Positions 35,481 through 44,192 of a stretch of DNA of 64,000 nucleotides are shown here, one piece after another. The first letter of the stretch is position 1. Every line of letters starts with the position of its first letter. The stretch covers positions 1 to 64,000 of the forward strand of contig CALSQM010000002.1 in assembly GCA_943788515.1 (NCBI GenBank). The letters run 5' to 3'. The position numbers and the translations under genes are program-made. The notes below the pieces were generated by a model. It did not search any database. It saw only the letters and a program-made list of their open reading frames with translations, and was not told the DNA's origin. Source of the DNA: an uncultured SAR86 cluster bacterium (GTDB taxonomy: Bacteria > Pseudomonadota > Gammaproteobacteria > Magnimaribacterales > D2472).

Positions 35481-36092
35481 CTACGAGTTTGGTCTTCGAA
35501 GATTTACGACATGATCAACAACTTTAAGCATATCTCCGAATGATCCTTTGGATTCTATTATATATGTGCCATCAACTATTATCATTGGAACGCCAGTAAC
35601 TTTTACCTGCTTTCCATATTTGATGCTTCTATTTACTTTTTGCCTTACGCCAAAAGAGTTCATGTATTGTGTTGTTACTTCTGGGGCAACGCCAAATTTT
35701 TCTAAGAAGCTCTCAATAGCCTTTTGATTTTGAAGAAAATTACCCTCTTTGTGGATAGTTACAAATACAGCTGAATGGGTTGAAGGATCTAATTTTAATG
35801 ATTCTATTGTGTAGTATAGGGCGGCATGGAGTTGATGAATTCCGCCCCATGTAATTGGCATTTTTTCCAGCCTTACACCATCATCAAGTCTTGCTTCCCA
35901 AGCATTGATAGAAGGCTCAAAGTTATAACAATGATTACAGCCATACCAAAATGCTTCGGTGACCTCTACGATACCATCTTGCCTAACTTGGATAGGATTA
36001 TCAATCATTCGATAATCTCTACCTAACTTATATTCTGCGTTTATAGAAACACAGATTAGTGCAATTGCAAAAAATTTAAATATATATTTCAT
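35481..36092 (-). CDS. dsbA: Thiol:disulfide interchange protein DsbA
   Basis: 203 residues with a signal peptide (about 1-19). The active site is C52-N-H-C55 in WYGCNHCYNFEP, and the cis-proline is in VTGVPMIIVDG. An alpha-helical insertion lies between them. DsbA oxidises cysteine pairs in the periplasm; its reoxidant DsbB is encoded at 41946. Located between two cytochrome c genes with gaps of 8 and 2 bases, so cotranscribed with them. Confidence 0.94.
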   Translation of the reverse strand: MKYIFKFFAIALICVSINAEYKLGRDYRMIDNPIQVRQDGIVEVTEAFWYGCNHCYNFEPSINAWEARLDDGVRLEKMPITWGGIHQLHAALYYTIESLKLDPSTHSAVFVTIHKEGNFLQNQKAIESFLEKFGVAPEVTTQYMNSFGVRQKVNRSIKYGKQVKVTGVPMIIVDGTYIIESKGSFGDMLKVVDHVVNLRRPNS

Positions 36093-36094
36093 AA

Positions 36095-36757
36095 TTATTT
36101 GTATAGCCCATGCATGTAATTAGCGAGTGCATCAATGTCATTATCGGTTAAGTTTTGAGCAATGGATTGCATCACAAGAGATTGCTCTCCAGCATTTCTT
36201 TCTTTTGACCTATAAGCTTTAAGTGTAGTTGTTAGATACCCAACTTGTTGACCTGCAACACTTGGGAACCCAGCAAGGTAATTGCCTTGACCATCAACAG
36301 AGTGACATGCCGTACATGCAGGAATGCCCTCTTTCATGTTTCCAAATCTATAAAGACTTGTTCCAAGGCTCAGAAGCTCTTCATCATTTTTTGCCTGCCC
36401 TCTGGAGGTTTCATTTGATTCATAAAAAGCTGCCATATCAAGCAACTCTTCATCTTTTAAAGTATTTAAGTAGGGTATCACTGCCATCATAAGCGCATTA
36501 TTTCTTTCGCCATCTCTAAAGTATTGTAATTGCTCATAAAGATATCTTTGGTTCTGCCCTGCTAGTTTAGGCCAGTCTGAACTAATACTATTACCATCAC
36601 TTCCATGACAAGCAGCGCATGATTCAACTAAGGTTGAGCCATTAGATGCATCTCCAGATATAAAACCATGAGGCATGCTATCCGAAGAAGAGCTTTCTGC
36701 AGCATTTAAAGAAAATACTAAACAGAAAAATGTAAAAAATAACGAAATTGATTTCAT
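36095..36757 (-). CDS. Diheme cytochrome c4
   Basis: 220 residues. A signal peptide (about 1-19) precedes two homologous class I heme domains, with CAACHGSDG at about residue 46 and CTACHSVDG at about 147. Methionine ligands are likely in ALMMAVIPYL and LVMQSIAQNL. Cytochrome c4 donates electrons to terminal oxidases. It diverges from engB across 65 bases, the same neighbour pair as in Pseudomonas, and leads the c4-dsbA-c5 operon. Confidence 0.92.
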   Translation of the reverse strand: MKSISLFFTFFCLVFSLNAAESSSSDSMPHGFISGDASNGSTLVESCAACHGSDGNSISSDWPKLAGQNQRYLYEQLQYFRDGERNNALMMAVIPYLNTLKDEELLDMAAFYESNETSRGQAKNDEELLSLGTSLYRFGNMKEGIPACTACHSVDGQGNYLAGFPSVAGQQVGYLTTTLKAYRSKERNAGEQSLVMQSIAQNLTDNDIDALANYMHGLYK

Positions 36758-36822
36758 ATACTTATTAAGTGTGTATTGTGATGTGTATTATAAACATAGG
36801 TTGGTATGATACAAACTATTAA

Positions 36823-37407
36823 ATGAAAAACCTTTTTAAAGAATCTGAGTTTATGCTTGGAGTAACTAAGTTCAAGAATCTCCCAGAAGACATGGGAGAT
36901 GAAATTCTATTGGCTGGAAGATCAAATGCTGGCAAATCTAGTGCACTCAATGCCCTTACCGAGAATCCAAAACTAGCGAGAATAAGCAAAACGCCAGGTA
37001 GAACTACTGAAATTAATTTCTTTAGAGTTAATGAAAATTTAAAATTTGTTGATCTGCCAGGCTATGGTTTTGCTAAATCGAGCTTTCATAAAAGAAAGGA
37101 TTGGGCTCCTCTGCTCGAGGAGTACTTTGCAAAGAGGCAGGCTTTGAAAGCTGTAGTTATATTTATGGACATAAGGCACCCTTTAAAAGATAGCGATAGA
37201 GATATGATTGAACTCTGTAATAAGTCTTATACTGCTTTTATTCCAGTTCTGACTAAAAGCGATAAGCTATCAAATAATCAAAAACATAAAGCTGTATCAG
37301 CTGTAAATAGACAAATGCAAGGGGTTGAGGCTATTGCCGTCTCATCAAAAGATATCGTAGGATTTGACAAGCTTTCAAGAGCAATACTAGAATTTACTGG
37401 TGCTTAA
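36823..37407 (+). CDS. engB: Ribosome biogenesis GTPase EngB (YihA/YsxC)
   Basis: 194 residues. G1 is GRSNAGKSSALNAL (residue about 30), G2 region GRTTEINFF, G3 DLPGYGFAK, and G4 LTKSDKL. EngB assists assembly of the large ribosomal subunit. Its final codons overlap the GTG start of the next gene by 8 bases. The neighbourhood (cytochrome c4, dsbA, polA) is the usual gammaproteobacterial one. Confidence 0.96.
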   Translation: MKNLFKESEFMLGVTKFKNLPEDMGDEILLAGRSNAGKSSALNALTENPKLARISKTPGRTTEINFFRVNENLKFVDLPGYGFAKSSFHKRKDWAPLLEEYFAKRQALKAVVIFMDIRHPLKDSDRDMIELCNKSYTAFIPVLTKSDKLSNNQKHKAVSAVNRQMQGVEAIAVSSKDIVGFDKLSRAILEFTGA

Positions 37408-37915
37408 ATATCAACAGCAAGACTGTAATCTAACCTTGTCAGAAGGTCTGGAATGTTATTACGACTCCTTTCCCGATTCAAAAGAGATTTTAGAAGATGA
37501 TTTTCAATCAGGAAATCTATTAAGAGACCATGACTGTACTCATATAATTTTTGGCCTCGATATATCAATCGATCAAGAGGCTATATTAGATACCTGGGTT
37601 CTATGGGGCTCATCTTTCAAGTGGAAGTATCTTCTTGGCTATGCAAAACTGCCACAAATAAAGAAAATTCAAAACCATCTAATTGCCGAACTTGGAGTAA
37701 GAGGTTTTTTAAAACTTTATTGGAATGTTTCTGGTATAAAAAGAAAGGTTATCTTTAGAACTTTTACGATGAAAAAAAAGTGGCCTTTCCAAATGCCTGA
37801 TGAATACCTAAATATGAGAATATCTGATCTTAGAAAAACTCATGGTATAAATATTCTTACCTCAGAAGAGTTAAATTACTCTCCAACACAGTGGTCTGGC
37901 GCTATAAATAGTTAG
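37400..37915 (+). CDS. Coq4-like protein with HDxxH-x11-E motif
   Basis: 171 residues from a GTG at 37400 that overlaps engB by 8 bases. I do not recognise the whole protein, but residues 44-60 give H44-D45-x-x-H48 followed after eleven residues by E60 (DHDCTHIIFGLDISIDQE), exactly the zinc/substrate motif of Coq4. Coq4 acts in ubiquinone synthesis, in the C1 oxidative decarboxylation step or as a scaffold. The rest is soluble with several Trp and Lys-rich stretches. A quinone role fits the number of ubi genes nearby but is inference from one motif. The 3' end overlaps the TonB/TPR gene convergently by 14 bases. Confidence 0.6.
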   Translation: MLKYQQQDCNLTLSEGLECYYDSFPDSKEILEDDFQSGNLLRDHDCTHIIFGLDISIDQEAILDTWVLWGSSFKWKYLLGYAKLPQIKKIQNHLIAELGVRGFLKLYWNVSGIKRKVIFRTFTMKKKWPFQMPDEYLNMRISDLRKTHGINILTSEELNYSPTQWSGAINS

Positions 37916-39155
37916 CAATTTGATTTATTACATTATCAATATATCGAACTTGCTCATCTGACACTGCATATTTACGCGCGATACCCAAGTGGTATATTCC
38001 CTTCCGCGTATCACCTGTATTAACATATGACGTCCCAAGATATAGGCTGGTCATAGCCAGATTTCTTCTAAACTTTGGCTTTTCCTTTATGTAGTAGGAT
38101 ATGTTTGTATCCAAATCTATTATTTTTTCAAACTGTTCTGCAAAATAAAGTGAGTCTACTAATATTATAAGGCTGCTTAACAAAACCTCTTCAGGATAGC
38201 GATATTTTTCACCATCGAGTGACTCGATAAATGTAAAAAGTGATTCTGAGGCCTTTAAATATTCCTCATTAAAATAATGTGCTCTTGCTTTTTCAAAATA
38301 AAAAATATCATCGTACTCTAAATAAATTTGTGCAGTAGAAGCTGCCTGATCGAAATCTTTGTCAATAATACTATTTCTGACATTATCATAAGCCTTATCT
38401 ACCTCGTCTTTCATTTTGGAGAGCTTTGGGTTCAGACTAAATGTAAACTTATGTTTTACACCCTTGGTATAGATAGGCTTATTCTTAAACTTGGAAGGCT
38501 TGTATTTGAACTTCAGCAATGCGGTAAGAGCTTCTCTGTTAAAAAAAGAACAAGGCTGAAACTCTGTGAATGGGCTTGATACATTACCACACCATCCTTC
38601 TGAAACTTTTTCATTTACTATCTTGCCTTTTTCAGTGATATCAAATTCGATTACAGCATAACCTGTCTCTCCAAACTCAAGCATGTTTTTTGGGTACCTA
38701 GGTGTTCTGTTCCTTGTTTTTTCAAATTTTGTATACTTCTCTAATAAATCAATAGCTTGTATATTTTTTATATCTCTTAAAATAAATGCTGAATCTTGGA
38801 TAGCATCTGAAATCTCACAACTTGTATTAATTTGACTGTCTTCTATAAGACTTTCTTTCTGAACGCAAGCCTTAAATTTTATCAATTCTTCATTATAAAT
38901 ATTTATAAAATATTTTTTTGTAGTTTCGTTCAATGGATTTTGCGAAACCTCAATTCCTTTATATTTTTTTAGATAAGCAGCCTCTAGGTTTCTGCTATCA
39001 TTTGGATGGTAATAAGTAGATGGTCTATTTGGGCTATTAAAAGCCGGAGCATCACTTCCTGGGTCTGGGTCACCAAGGTAAGCATCTTGCCCAAATAAAA
39101 TATTAGGGTATATAAAAAAAATAAAAAATAATGATATTTTGTTAATGAGCTTCAT
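37902..39155 (-). CDS. Secreted protein with TonB C-terminal-like domain and TPR-like repeats
   Basis: 417 residues. Signal peptide at about 1-22 (ends NILFGQ). A TonB-type domain spans roughly 150-250: TPRYPKNMLEFGETGYAVIEFDITEKGKIVN, then FNREALTALLKFKYKPSKFKNKPIYTKGV, the standard YP..A...G.V.v.f.v...G.v pattern. The last 165 residues are helical repeats resembling TPRs (KARAHYFNEEYLKASESLFTF and GTSYVNTGDTRKGIYHLGIA). Unlike true TonB, it has no obvious N-terminal anchor with a Pro-rich linker. Function unknown; a periplasmic scaffold is plausible. Its start overlaps the polA stop by 14 bases. Confidence 0.75.
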   Translation of the reverse strand: MKLINKISLFFIFFIYPNILFGQDAYLGDPDPGSDAPAFNSPNRPSTYYHPNDSRNLEAAYLKKYKGIEVSQNPLNETTKKYFINIYNEELIKFKACVQKESLIEDSQINTSCEISDAIQDSAFILRDIKNIQAIDLLEKYTKFEKTRNRTPRYPKNMLEFGETGYAVIEFDITEKGKIVNEKVSEGWCGNVSSPFTEFQPCSFFNREALTALLKFKYKPSKFKNKPIYTKGVKHKFTFSLNPKLSKMKDEVDKAYDNVRNSIIDKDFDQAASTAQIYLEYDDIFYFEKARAHYFNEEYLKASESLFTFIESLDGEKYRYPEEVLLSSLIILVDSLYFAEQFEKIIDLDTNISYYIKEKPKFRRNLAMTSLYLGTSYVNTGDTRKGIYHLGIARKYAVSDEQVRYIDNVINQIANYL

Positions 39156-41865
39156 TCCAGTTCTCTCCGATTGCAGCTTCTGCTATTAAGGGTATATCTA
39201 ACTTAACAGCATCTTCCATCATCTCCTTCATTACTTGTAATACTTCCTCAGAACTTTTCTTTGATGTCTCAAATATAAGTTCGTCATGAACCTGCATAAT
39301 CATTTTTACTTGCGGCATTTCTTTGTTTAAAAATTTATTAATGTCTATCATTGCTTTTTTTATAATATCAGCAGCTGACCCTTGAAGAGGTGCGTTAATT
39401 GCAGCTCTCTCTGCTGCCTGTCTTCTTAATCCATTTGCAGCATTTATCTCATTTAAATAAAGCCTTCTTCCCATGATTGTTTCAACATACATATCTTCTT
39501 TGGCCTTAGCTTTTATATTTTCCATATATTCTTTAACGCCGGTATATCTTTCGAAATATGTATCTAAATATTTCTGAGCTTCAGCCCGTGGTATATCTAG
39601 TTGTCTTGTTAAACCAAATGCGGACATTCCATACATCAACCCAAAGTTAATAGCTTTTGCACTTCTTCTTTGGTCTTGAGTAACCCTATTAAGGTTAACG
39701 CCAAAAACCTCTGCTGCAGTTGCAGAATGAATATCTAAATTATTATTAAAAGCATGAGTTAAATTTTTATCTTTAGACAAATGAGCCATTATTCTTAGCT
39801 CTATCTGAGAGTAATCTGCTGATATTAATACATTGCCTTTTTCAGGAACAAATGCCTCTCTAATTCTTCTGCCCTCTGATGTTTTAATCGGTATGTTTTG
39901 GAGGTTTGGCTCTGTAGAAGAAAGCCTCCCAGTTGAAGTAACTGCTTGTTGATAGGATGTGTGTATTCTTCCAGTTGTGGAGTTTTCAATTCTAATAAGG
40001 CTGTCTGTATAAGTTGATTTTAGTTTTGCTAGGGTCCTATATTGAAGAATAATTTTTGGTATCTCATATTCCTCTGCAAGTCTTTGAAGGGTTTCCTCAT
40101 TTGTCGATGGCTGCCCCTTTGGAGTCTTTTTTAGGATAGGTAGCTTTAGTTTTTCATATAGCACTACAAGCAACTGTTTTGGCGAATCTAGATTAAATTC
40201 TTCTCCTGCAATTTTAAAAGCTTGGTTTGAAAGATCTTCAATTTTTTTTGATAACTCTTTTGAATGATTTGCTAATTTCATTTTATCAACCTTGGCGCCA
40301 TTCATCTCAACATTCGAAAGAACATGAACCAATGGATACTCAATTTCTTGTAACAGCTTTATCTGAGTCGGTTTATCTTTGAGCAGCTTGTCTAGTTTAT
40401 TAAATAATCTCAATGTTACGTCAGCATCTTCAGCTGCATAGTTTGACGCTATCTCAACCTCAACTGCTGAAAAATTAATTTGCTTTGAGGCTGTTCCTGT
40501 TATGTCTTTATACTTAACTGTTGAGTAATTTAGATAAAACTCAGCCAGTTTGTCCATCCCATGTCTAGTTGCTGTACTATTTAAAACATAGGACATAAGC
40601 ATTGTATCTGCAAAAAAATTATCTAAATCAATTCCATGCCTTGATAATATAGGTATATCAAATTTAAGGTTTTGACCCACAGCCTTATGTTTATTTTTTT
40701 CAATAGCAGCGCCAATAATCTCAACAACCTCTTCTAATCCCAATTGACTTGGGCAACCATCATATTTGTGGCCAATAGGGATATAACAGCCAGCACCTTC
40801 TTCGACCGCAAGTGATACTCCAACTAGATTGGCTGATACCGTATCAAGTGAGTCTGTTTCGGTATCAATAGCAAAAACTTTACAAGCATCCAATTTCTTG
40901 GCCCATTTCTTTAGGTCATCCCTTTTAAACAAGGCCTCATAATCACTACTAATTGTTTCCTTATCTATTAAGGGCTCCTGATCATTTACATTTTTATCTT
41001 CATTGTTAATTTTCTTTTTTATGGCAGCTTTTCTAGGCGTTTTAAATTCTAGCTCGTTAAATAAATCATCAAGTTTTTCCTGGTTTGTATTTAAGTCAAG
41101 AAGACTATCAAAAGTAACATCTAGTTCAACATCATGCTTTAGAGAGACTAATTCAACATTCCTATCTAAATCATCCAAAGAATTTCTTAAATTCTCACCA
41201 ACAACTCCTTTTATTCCATCAGCATTCGACTTGATTGTGCTGAGATCTCCAAATTCATTAAGCCATTTTGCAGCAGTTTTTTGACCCACTTTAGGGACAC
41301 CAGGAATATTGTCTGAGGCGTCTCCCGTTAAAGCCAGCATATCTCTTATTTGATTAGGCTTAACCCCAAATTTTTCAAACACCTTTGCTTCATCAAAGAT
41401 TTGATGGGTCATTGTATTCATCATTGTTGAAATTGGATCCTCAACCAATTGCATTAAATCTTTATCTAGTGAAGATATCACTGCTTTAAAGTTATTCTCT
41501 TTTGCTTTTTTTACAAGTGTTGCAATCACATCGTCAGCTTCAACTCCCTCTATTTCAATTAAGGGAAATCCTATTGCCTTAACAATTTCTTTTAATGGCT
41601 TTAGTTGTTCTCTTAGGTCATCAGGCATTGGAGGCCTATTAGCCTTGTAATCTTTATATACATCATTTCTGAATGTCTTACCTTTGGCATCGAACACAAC
41701 AATAATCGGAGACCCTTCACTGTCTTTTTTAAGAGTCATGAGCATATTAGTAACGCCTTTAATTGCTCCTGTCGGCTGCCCTGAAGATGAAGTGAGCGGC
41801 GGCATTGCATGATAAGCTCGGTATAAGTAAGAAGAGCCATCAATAATAAAAATTCTGTCTTTCAT
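39142..41865 (-). CDS. polA: DNA polymerase I
   Basis: 907 residues (E. coli 928). Three domains are visible. The 5' nuclease occupies about 1-285 (IEGVEADDVIATL, SSLDKDLMQLV). The 3'-5' exonuclease is at about 320-510, with an intact DxE pair in FAIDTETDSLDT, so proofreading is probably kept. The polymerase occupies the rest, with motif A SADYSQIELRIMAHLS, motif B RRSAKAINFGLMYGMS and motif C MQVHDELIFE. It acts in Okazaki maturation and repair. It diverges from dsbB and overlaps the downstream TonB-like gene. Confidence 0.97.
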   Translation of the reverse strand: MKDRIFIIDGSSYLYRAYHAMPPLTSSSGQPTGAIKGVTNMLMTLKKDSEGSPIIVVFDAKGKTFRNDVYKDYKANRPPMPDDLREQLKPLKEIVKAIGFPLIEIEGVEADDVIATLVKKAKENNFKAVISSLDKDLMQLVEDPISTMMNTMTHQIFDEAKVFEKFGVKPNQIRDMLALTGDASDNIPGVPKVGQKTAAKWLNEFGDLSTIKSNADGIKGVVGENLRNSLDDLDRNVELVSLKHDVELDVTFDSLLDLNTNQEKLDDLFNELEFKTPRKAAIKKKINNEDKNVNDQEPLIDKETISSDYEALFKRDDLKKWAKKLDACKVFAIDTETDSLDTVSANLVGVSLAVEEGAGCYIPIGHKYDGCPSQLGLEEVVEIIGAAIEKNKHKAVGQNLKFDIPILSRHGIDLDNFFADTMLMSYVLNSTATRHGMDKLAEFYLNYSTVKYKDITGTASKQINFSAVEVEIASNYAAEDADVTLRLFNKLDKLLKDKPTQIKLLQEIEYPLVHVLSNVEMNGAKVDKMKLANHSKELSKKIEDLSNQAFKIAGEEFNLDSPKQLLVVLYEKLKLPILKKTPKGQPSTNEETLQRLAEEYEIPKIILQYRTLAKLKSTYTDSLIRIENSTTGRIHTSYQQAVTSTGRLSSTEPNLQNIPIKTSEGRRIREAFVPEKGNVLISADYSQIELRIMAHLSKDKNLTHAFNNNLDIHSATAAEVFGVNLNRVTQDQRRSAKAINFGLMYGMSAFGLTRQLDIPRAEAQKYLDTYFERYTGVKEYMENIKAKAKEDMYVETIMGRRLYLNEINAANGLRRQAAERAAINAPLQGSAADIIKKAMIDINKFLNKEMPQVKMIMQVHDELIFETSKKSSEEVLQVMKEMMEDAVKLDIPLIAEAAIGENWNEAH

Positions 41866-41945
41866 ATTAAATTGTGTTTACCTAGATGTATTATGCACAA
41901 GTTTTTTCTATACTATTTGATAACAAAATTAAGAAAAAATTATTT

Positions 41946-42452
41946 ATGCAACTTTTAAAATTTATTAAAACAGTTTATCAAAACTATTTCGAATTAGCCT
42001 GCTTTATAAGTTCGTCATTAATTATTTTATTGGCTATCTTGATGGATCACTACCTTGGATTAGAGGCTTGTCCAATGTGCATAATGTCGAGATATGCTTT
42101 TGGGCTAGTTGCCTTTTGGTCTTTACTTGGATTCTTGTTTAAAAAAATTAATATTTTGACAAAGGTATTTACTTTAATTTCTGCAATTGGTGGCGTGGCC
42201 ATAACAGCTAAACAGGTCTATCTTCAAAATCTTAGTCCAGAGGAAGTAGCAAATTTAGCTGCAGGATGTGGAATGCCGCTATCAACACAGATTGAGTATT
42301 TTGGATTCTTTGGCGGTATTGCGAATGCCTACAAAGGCGGCCCAACATGTGCTGAAGAAAACTGGAGATTTATACTTAACTTTGCAGAATGGGGCTTAGT
42401 ATTCTTTATGCTTTATTCAATATTTACCCTCAAAAAGCTCATTAACAGATAA
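41946..42452 (+). CDS. dsbB: Disulfide bond formation protein B
   Basis: 168 residues from the ATG at 41946. An upstream in-frame ATG at 41886 would add 20 residues that do not fit the family, which begins just before the first helix. Four membrane helices are apparent. The quinone-linked cysteine pair is C-P-M-C in LEACPMCIMSRYAFG, and the second periplasmic pair is the Cys of AAGCGMPL and of GGPTCAEENW. DsbB reoxidises DsbA and passes electrons to ubiquinone. Confidence 0.93.
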   Translation: MQLLKFIKTVYQNYFELACFISSSLIILLAILMDHYLGLEACPMCIMSRYAFGLVAFWSLLGFLFKKINILTKVFTLISAIGGVAITAKQVYLQNLSPEEVANLAAGCGMPLSTQIEYFGFFGGIANAYKGGPTCAEENWRFILNFAEWGLVFFMLYSIFTLKKLINR

Positions 42453-42557
42453 AATATTGATTCTATGTAATAAAACTACAAAATATATCTACTTTAAACC
42501 CCTTAGATACAACAAATATAAAATTAATTGACTAATTAATAACCTTATACTTTAATC

Positions 42558-42608
42558 CACTACAAGTAGTGTAAATATTTAACACTTTTATAAGTGAGGC
42601 TATATAAT
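42558..42608 (+). promoter_or_regulatory. pckA promoter with two CACT-N6-AGTG inverted repeats
   Basis: A sigma70-type promoter is seen at TTAACA (42579-42584), an 18-base spacer, and TATAAT (42603-42608). Two 14-bp inverted repeats share the form CACT-N6-AGTG. One is CACTACAAGTAGTG (42558-42571), just upstream of the -35; the other is CACTTTTATAAGTG (42583-42596), inside the spacer. Their centres are 25 bases apart. This is the layout of a repressor or dual operator. The regulator is unknown. Confidence 0.55.
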
Positions 42609-42641
42609 TTTACTCCCCTATTAGATATAGTGAATATTAAT

Positions 42642-44183
42642 ATGAAAAATGCAGATAACGTGAATGAATTAAGACTCTCCACCGAAGAGTTAATATTACA
42701 AGCGGTTGAAAATAATGAAGGTGTCATTGCTAGCAATGGTGCCTTTTCTGCAACAACAGGTGAAAGAACTGGCAGAAGTCCTAATGATAGATTTATAGTC
42801 CAAGAATCAACAACATCTGACCTCATTGACTGGGGTACCATTAATAGACCTTTTGATGAAAATAAATTTGAAAAACTTTGGAACAAAGTTGAATCATATA
42901 TATTTGAAAAAAATAGATATGTATCTGAAGTTCATGTTGGTTCACATGATGATCATTATTTACCAGTAAAAGTTACTACTGAAACAGCATGGCATGGCCT
43001 ATTTGCTAGACTCATATTTGTTGTTCCTCAGGACTATAACCCTTCCAACAAACAAGAATGGCAGATCTTAAGTGCAGCAAATTATGAATGTGTACCAGAA
43101 GAAGATGGGACTAATTCTGAAGGATGTGTAATTATTAATTTTGCTAAAAGAAAGGTTCTGCTTGCTGGAATGAAGTATGCGGGAGAGATGAAAAAATCAA
43201 TGTTCTCTGCTCAAAACTTTTTGCTCCCAGAAAAAGATGTGCTTCCCATGCACTGCTCTGCCAATGTTAACGCTAATAATAAAGTTACTCTGTTCTTTGG
43301 GCTTTCAGGTACAGGAAAAACAACTCTTTCAGCGGATCCAACATGCTCCTTGATTGGAGATGATGAACACGGCTGGGGAGAAGGCTCTGTCTTCAATTTT
43401 GAAGGCGGATGTTATGCAAAAACTATAGATCTATCAGAAGAAAATGAGCCTGTGATTTTTAATGCTATTAAGCATGGCAGTGTTATTGAGAATGTCTTTC
43501 TAGATAATGAGGGAAATCCTGATTATTACAACACTTCTTTATCTGAGAATGGACGGTGTTGTTATCCTAGATCTCATATAGATAATGCCATCCCCTCTAA
43601 CTCTGCGGGTGAGGCTGAAACAGTTATATTCCTTACATGTGATTTAACTGGGCTAATCCCTCCAGTATCTATTCTTTCAAAAGAAGCTGCTGCATACCAT
43701 TTCTTAAGTGGCTACACAGCGAAGGTTGGGTCAACTGAAATGGGCTCTAGTTCATCTATTGAATCCACCTTTTCTACTTGCTTTGGCGCACCGTTCTTCC
43801 CTAGGCCTGCAGGAGAATATGCCGACTTGCTTATGAAAAGAGTTGAATCCTTTGGATCAAAAGTGTATCTAGTTAATACTGGCTGGACTGGAGGACCTTT
43901 TGGAAAAGGCTCAAGGTTCACAATCCCTACAACTAGAAGAGTTGTTAACGCTATTCAAAATGGCGAATTAAATGGTGTTTCTACTCAGTTCATACCAGGC
44001 TTAAATCTAGAAGTTCCAGTTGCGGTTGATGGTGTTGATTCAAGGCTGCTTAACCCAATAAAGACTTGGGACGATAAGGAAGAATATAAAGAATATCTTC
44101 AAGAGCTTGTTAAAAAATTCCAGGATAACTTTGAAAAATTTAAAGTAAATTCAGAAATTGTATCTGCAGGTCCTAAGCTTTAA
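42642..44183 (+). CDS. pckA: Phosphoenolpyruvate carboxykinase (ATP)
   Basis: 513 residues from ATG 42642 (E. coli 540). The ATP-type kinase P-loop [11 protein letters not shown] is at about residue 225, followed by the metal site [40 protein letters not shown] near the N-terminus and the [10 protein letters not shown] and [12 protein letters not shown] blocks also match. The enzyme makes PEP from oxaloacetate for gluconeogenesis. The promoter at 42579-42608 carries paired operator-like repeats, suggesting carbon-source control. gshA follows after 9 bases. Confidence 0.96.
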   Translation: MKNADNVNELRLSTEELILQAVENNEGVIASNGAFSATTGERTGRSPNDRFIVQESTTSDLIDWGTINRPFDENKFEKLWNKVESYIFEKNRYVSEVHVGSHDDHYLPVKVTTETAWHGLFARLIFVVPQDYNPSNKQEWQILSAANYECVPEEDGTNSEGCVIINFAKRKVLLAGMKYAGEMKKSMFSAQNFLLPEKDVLPMHCSANVNANNKVTLFFGLSGTGKTTLSADPTCSLIGDDEHGWGEGSVFNFEGGCYAKTIDLSEENEPVIFNAIKHGSVIENVFLDNEGNPDYYNTSLSENGRCCYPRSHIDNAIPSNSAGEAETVIFLTCDLTGLIPPVSILSKEAAAYHFLSGYTAKVGSTEMGSSSSIESTFSTCFGAPFFPRPAGEYADLLMKRVESFGSKVYLVNTGWTGGPFGKGSRFTIPTTRRVVNAIQNGELNGVSTQFIPGLNLEVPVAVDGVDSRLLNPIKTWDDKEEYKEYLQELVKKFQDNFEKFKVNSEIVSAGPKL

Positions 44184-44192
44184 GATACCCAT

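Noticed and set aside
42560-42886. Minus-strand open frame over the pckA 5' end
   Set aside because: It overlaps the conserved start of pckA and its promoter; no homology or ribosome site.
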